Source of the DNA: Rosellinia necatrix
Taxonomy: Eukaryota > Ascomycota > Sordariomycetes > Xylariales > Xylariaceae
Direction of reading: 5' to 3'
Assembly: GCA_021209875.1 (NCBI GenBank)
Contig: JAGYVD010000001.1
Span: 3,100,001-3,164,000, forward strand
DNA length: 64,000 nt
Below the pieces are notes generated by a model that made no database searches, was not told the origin of the DNA, and saw only the letters and a list, made by a program, of their open reading frames with translations. This document shows positions 61,301 through 64,000 of this stretch, piece after piece (position 1 is the first letter of the stretch; each line of letters begins with the position of its first letter). The translations under genes and the position numbers were made by a program.

Positions 61301-62600
61301 ATCAGAAACTAGCAGAATTGTAGGGTACAACCGGCGTGGATGTGCGGGGGGCAAGCACAAAAGCCTAGGTGAGGCTCACAATGGCGATACAGAGCTTGGA
61401 TGCTCCCGGCCCTAGCAGACCCGTCTTACTCGCTTCTTGCGGTTGTCCGTTCTATTCGCTGGGGAACCGATTGCGGTAACGTGAAGATACAAGGTATTGC
61501 CAGTCACCATGAGAACGGCAGAGCCATGAGATCCTGGCGTTGTGTTTGTGCAACGGACTTCAAGAATCGACTTGACCGCGGGTCAACAACAAGCACCTAC
61601 ATTGCACCCCTCATCATCTGGCAGGACTTTATGTCATCCATCGTACAGCATCGTGAGAATGATGAACTCATTGCTGCAGCGGGCGTCAGATTGGGGATCA
61701 TCCATCCCGCCCCTACTCCAAGGGCCAATGGAAAGGGGCATCAAGATATCTTTCCTGATATGAGCAGCTGCGAAAGGCCTTCTTGATTGCATGGCTGCCG
61801 TCACTGGAGGTATCGTGGGCGGAGTGCGGATTCGAAATATGACCAACTTGTAAGCGGCTGTCAGTATAAAAGGAATCATCTTTGGCATGTCCTCAACCTT
61901 CGGAGAGGACAAAATCGTTCACCCTTCAATCACCTCAACAAGTCATACAAGCGCGTGTTCATTATTTTATTTTCCCCTCACACATCTCCTTTTGTAGCTT
62001 GCCTTTGTAACAACCCTCAATCCAGGTTTCGACTAGGACAATATGCCTCATATCACGCCTCAGAATAACAAGCCGGCTGAAAGAGCTAATGTGTCGGTTG
62101 TGAGTCTCAGCCTTAACTCTGGCTAGTTGCTAACACGAAACGCAGTGAGTGTGTAGTGGCCCCTGCTAAGCCCAAAACTCAATCTTCAAATCGTGTTATG
62201 CTTGAGCGGTGGGCCAAAGATACATCGCGGGCCGGCCTCCCCATCAACGAGGTAATGCAACAGGGGCAACAAGGGCAACAGTCTTCTTGGTAAGAGGACG
62301 CCCCCCCATCCCCCACTCCTAAAATGGTGGTGACCCCTATAGCTAACTATAATGAATAGGGGGGCTACCAAGCGATAGTGATCTGACCCGGCCCAGGGCT
62401 ATGTGTATGGTGATGATAAGGGCAGGAAACTTGCAGTTAGCCGACAACTTGCAATCCCATGTTCCAAATAGTGCCATGAGGTGGTACAAGCACATAGATC
62501 TAGAGGCTGTGAGCAGGACCGGTTCTGGTATATGATCTGTGGCATGTGCCCTAAAGTGGAGGTATACGAGATCCTGCAGATATTCTAGATCAGGTAGTTT

Positions 62601-64000
62601 CTATGCGGACTCACTACTTGGTGCTGTAGCACCATTCTGTGGCACAGTCCCTGTCGCATGAAACCCGTCAAGAGTGATAGTGACAGCGCCGGCTTGCACG
62701 AGCTGTAATGCGTCAGTCATGGTAGTACAATGATGTTTGTCCGCGTTACTGTACTTACTGAGCGAGAGAGATCCTCAATGAGATCCTGCACGTCTTCAAT
62801 GCCGATGCAAAGTCTAATGAGGTCTTCGGGCATCTGCCGCTCCTTCCTGGTCTTTGCATCGATACTGGCATGGCTCATGCGGCATGGCATGCTGATTAGG
62901 CTATTGACACACCCGAAACTAACGCTTATTGCGTATAATCTTGCTGCTTCAACGATGCGCTCCGAGACGGTTATATCGCCGGTCTCGAACGATAGGACAG
63001 CACCGGCGCCCTTCGCTATGGACCAGTGAAGATCGTACTGGGGATGTGACTTGAGACCAGGATAGCGGACGCGGAAGCCATGTGACTCGAGGAACTCAGC
63101 AATCATCTGGGCATTCGCCTGCTGCTTTTCCATGCGGATAGCTAGTGTCTTGACCCCCCGCATGAGGAGAAAGGAGTCGTTAGGGGCAAGGCCGCAGCCG
63201 GTGGAGTTGATGGTGAAATACATCTTATCGCCGATGGCGGGGTCGTTACAAGCGATGATGCCGGCCATGATGTCGTGGTGTCCAGATAAGTATTTGGTGC
63301 CCGACTCGTAAACAATATCTGCGCCCAACTCGAGGGGGTTGCAGAGCATGGGCGAGAGCATAGTGTTGTCGACGACGACAAGGGCCTTCGAGTTGGCCTC
63401 GTGGACTGCTTTGGCAATGGTAGGTATGTCGATGACCTTGATCAATGGATTGGTCGGGGTCTCGAGGAGCACCATGGCAGTCTTGTTGGATGTCACTTCA
63501 CGGACGCTCTCGACCTTGGTCGTGTCTACGTGGTGCACAATGATGCCTTGGTTCGATGACAAGTACGTAAGCAGTCGGTTGGTGCCGCCGTATAAGTCAT
63601 CTCCGGTGACCACCTCGTCCCCAGGGCGAAGCAGCCTTGTGATGACGTCCAATGCGCCCATGCCGGAGCTTACAGCGAGAGCGCGGGTAGCGTTCATGAT
63701 CTTGGCCATGTGATGCTCCAAATGCGTTCGGGTGGGGTTGCCGGACCGTGTGTAGTCGTATTCATTCCCACCGGCAGCAGAAGTCTGCTTGAAAGTGGCG
63801 GATTGGTAGATGGGGATGCTGGAGGCGCCATACTGATCTTTAGAATCGGTATAGACCAGTTCCGTGGCGAGGGCATATCGGCGGCGTCCGTTCGAAGGAC
63901 TGGAGGGGGCAGGGGACGGCGGTAGGTTGTGACCGTCGGGATCTATTTTTGCAAAGGCCTTGTTGATGGCCTTGGTGACTTCGTCGCCGCTTGACGAGGA
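62601..64000 (-). CDS. cystathionine beta-lyase, 5' end outside window
   Basis: The minus-strand frame is open from the window edge to 62759. It then joins a 34-codon final exon at 62702-62601 through a 56-nt intron (GTAAGT...TTACAG, phase 0). The visible protein has YDYTRSGNPTRTHLEHHMAK, SSGMGALDVITRLLRPGDEV, DDLYGGTNRLL, LLETPTNPLIKVID and the PLP-lysine segment ESGTKYLSGHHDIMAGI, then LRMEKQ-like and IGIEDVQDLIEDLSRS segments. The last exon supplies LVQAGAVTITLDGFHATGTV. This is a Cys/Met-metabolism PLP enzyme of the fold-type I family. The sequence fits fungal cystathionine beta-lyase, which cleaves cystathionine to homocysteine for methionine synthesis. Cystathionine gamma-lyase or gamma-synthase are less likely alternatives. 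About 60-80 N-terminal residues may be missing. Note: the LRMEKQ-like segment reads IRMEKQ. Confidence 0.9.

Larger units (their letters stand above)
54169..62600. other. 8.4-kb region without recognisable genes
   Basis: Both strands have only short or overlapping open frames with no domains I know. Local features include A/T homopolymers (54314-54332, 55785-55797), an A-rich minisatellite (58346-58392), an inverted repeat (57549-57609) and GC-rich patches at 56560-57060. A possible small spliced frame is listed separately (55122-55402). Another start, at 62043 (MPHITPQNNKPAER), cannot be extended through consistent splice sites. Overlapping frames near 61400-61912 show no motif. The region may be decayed repeat DNA or hold noncoding transcripts. 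Confidence 0.5.

Noticed and set aside
61400..61912. Overlapping frames on both strands (128 and 92 codons)
   Set aside because: Neither shows a domain, a good start context or a phase-matched exon; they overlap each other.

Overview
This is nuclear DNA from a filamentous ascomycete (Pezizomycotina, most likely a Sordariomycete). Genes are split by short introns (56-264 nt) with GTRNGT donors, YAG acceptors and CTAAC/CTGAC-like branch sites. Several families are typical of these fungi: HET, fungal BTB, DUF3425 bZIP, DUF3176-like, DUF7025-type AAA, fungal HNH and GH12. Palindromic CCTAGGTAGGTA-type islands recur between genes. I rebuilt exon structures by hand and checked every junction for reading-frame phase. 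Products are named from remembered family motifs, not from a database search.

Layout. 1-2.4 kb: gene-poor, with a decayed serine-protease-like relic. 2.4-6.2 kb: a DUF3176-like membrane protein, then a BTB protein gene interrupted by one in-frame stop. 6.4-8.8 kb: a HET-domain gene. 9.2-12.1 kb: a short-chain dehydrogenase and a bZIP/DUF3425 regulator, divergent, sharing a promoter with an iterated 17-bp motif. 12.4-14.8 kb: an AAA+ ATPase. 16.4-21.2 kb: a divergent pair, an ankyrin-repeat protein and a patatin-like phospholipase with a Cys/His-rich tail. 22.4-26.6 kb: a family III CoA-transferase and a secreted GH12 glucanase. 29.1-30.9 kb: a Gfo/Idh/MocA oxidoreductase. 32.0 kb: an intron-containing tRNA-Ala. 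33.3-34.3 kb: a glutathione S-transferase. 35.4-38.7 kb: the mismatch-repair protein PMS1. 38.7-44.5 kb: gene-poor, with a broken HNH-nuclease gene and repeat-like DNA. 44.5-54.2 kb: conserved genes BST1 (GPI inositol deacylase), an MCH1-like MFS transporter and a TMS1/SERINC protein. 54.2-62.6 kb: 8.4 kb with no gene I recognise. 62.6-64.0 kb: a cystathionine beta-lyase running off the window edge.

How the parts relate. The right half mixes housekeeping genes (PMS1, BST1, MCH1, SERINC, cystathionine beta-lyase) with decayed DNA. The left 21 kb is accessory in character: HET, BTB, AAA+, ankyrin and patatin genes lie close together, and these families recur in fungal self/non-self recognition. 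The most system-like element is the ankyrin/patatin pair. It carries the two end-domain types often found in single fungal NLR proteins, but as separate divergent genes and with no NACHT or NB-ARC ATPase visible. That functional reading is inference.
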